This document shows, one piece after another, positions 63,704 through 64,000 of a stretch of 64,000 nt of DNA. Positions within the stretch are counted from its first letter, which is position 1. Every line of letters begins with the position of its first letter. This DNA is from Serratia sp. DD3. Its GTDB lineage: Bacteria; Pseudomonadota; Gammaproteobacteria; Enterobacterales; Enterobacteriaceae. The stretch lies in assembly GCF_000496755.2 (NCBI RefSeq), contig NZ_AYKS02000017.1, forward strand, positions 23,672-87,671, read 5' to 3'. The notes below the pieces were generated by a model. That model was not told the DNA's origin. It worked only from the letters and a program-made list of their open reading frames with translations, and made no database searches. A program made the position numbers and the translations under genes.

Positions 63704-64000
63704 ATGCTTAACCACGAAATAATTCTTAACCACATTGATGACATATTCGGACAGGACATGCATGCCAAGCGTGTCTTGTCGCTCGCCAATGCAACCCACG
63801 GGGTTATTGAGTCGGGGTCATTGGCCATCCATGCCATTGGCAATGGCCTCTCTTTGGCCAGCGGCCTTGAGCGAAAGCACGCCGTCAAGCAGGTGGATAG
63901 ACTGCTCACCAACACAAAGCTCAATGTCTGGAGCTTGTTTGATGATTGGGTTCCCTATGTGGTCGCCGAACGTACTGACATCGTCGTCTCGATGGATTGG
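63704..64000 (+). mobile_element. IS4-family transposase, 5' part (cut by window edge)
   Basis: 99 codons from ATG 63704, open to the window end. MLNHEIILNHIDDIFG, HAKRVLSLANATHGVIESGSL and LERKHAVKQVDRLLTNTKLN match the N-terminal helical domain of IS4-family (DDE) transposases; DIVVSMDW at the end is the start of the catalytic domain and would contain the first Asp of the triad. Whether the gene is intact cannot be seen. Confidence 0.88.

Noticed and set aside
63523..63924. 133-codon leftward frame over the transposase start
   Set aside because: It is antisense to a clear IS4-family transposase reading.

Overview
The window is a chromosome segment from an Enterobacterales bacterium. Gene order, protein similarity to E. 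coli and the intergenic repeats fit Serratia or a near relative in the Yersiniaceae; the genus is an inference, not proven here. Most of it is conserved core genome with most genes intact, roughly 50% GC. The last 4.5 kb is AT-rich, sparsely coding and accessory-like, and ends inside an insertion sequence.

Layout. 1-545: start of cyaA (leftward), divergent from hemCDXY (822-4845), the porphyrin branch of heme synthesis plus two membrane accessory proteins. 4917-5374: the small RNA GlmZ (leftward) with a sigma54-type promoter and upstream GlrR-type sites. 5644-6130: an StbD/RelB-type antitoxin followed by a toxin gene broken by a stop codon. 6350-6921: tRNA operon Arg-His-Leu-Pro (leftward) with its promoter. 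7066-20342: the complete enterobacterial common antigen (ECA) operon wecA-wzzE-wecBC-rffGH-wecDE-wzxE-wecF-wzyE-wecG (leftward), followed on its promoter side by rho and trxA. rhlB-gppA run rightward and rep leftward.

27979-34360: leftward yhjJ (zinc-site-less M16 protein), dctA, a DASS/SLC13 carrier and a shortened, degenerate YhjK (HAMP-EAL). 34510-48773: cellulose synthesis, bcsRQABZC leftward and bcsEFG rightward, which together predict a phosphoethanolamine-modified cellulose secretion machine. 48842-54561: dipeptide ABC transporter dppABCDF (leftward). A second tRNA-Pro, identical to the first, sits upstream with a partial copy of its own 3' end beside it. 55616-59151: a beta-glucoside PTS permease and 6-phospho-beta-glucosidase controlled by a BglG-type antiterminator/terminator leader, with no antiterminator gene nearby.

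59635-64000: an uronate-dehydrogenase-like SDR, a DUF4282 membrane protein, a LuxR-type and an OmpR/CadC-type DNA-binding protein, then the 5' part of an IS4-family transposase gene.

I did not find an obviously new multi-gene system. The points most worth a second look are the decayed YhjK beside a complete bcs cluster, the Asp-to-Asn change at the BcsZ catalytic base position, the tRNA-Pro partial duplication, the orphan BglG-type leader, and a MITE-like intergenic repeat family, one copy of which lies inside the ECA operon.
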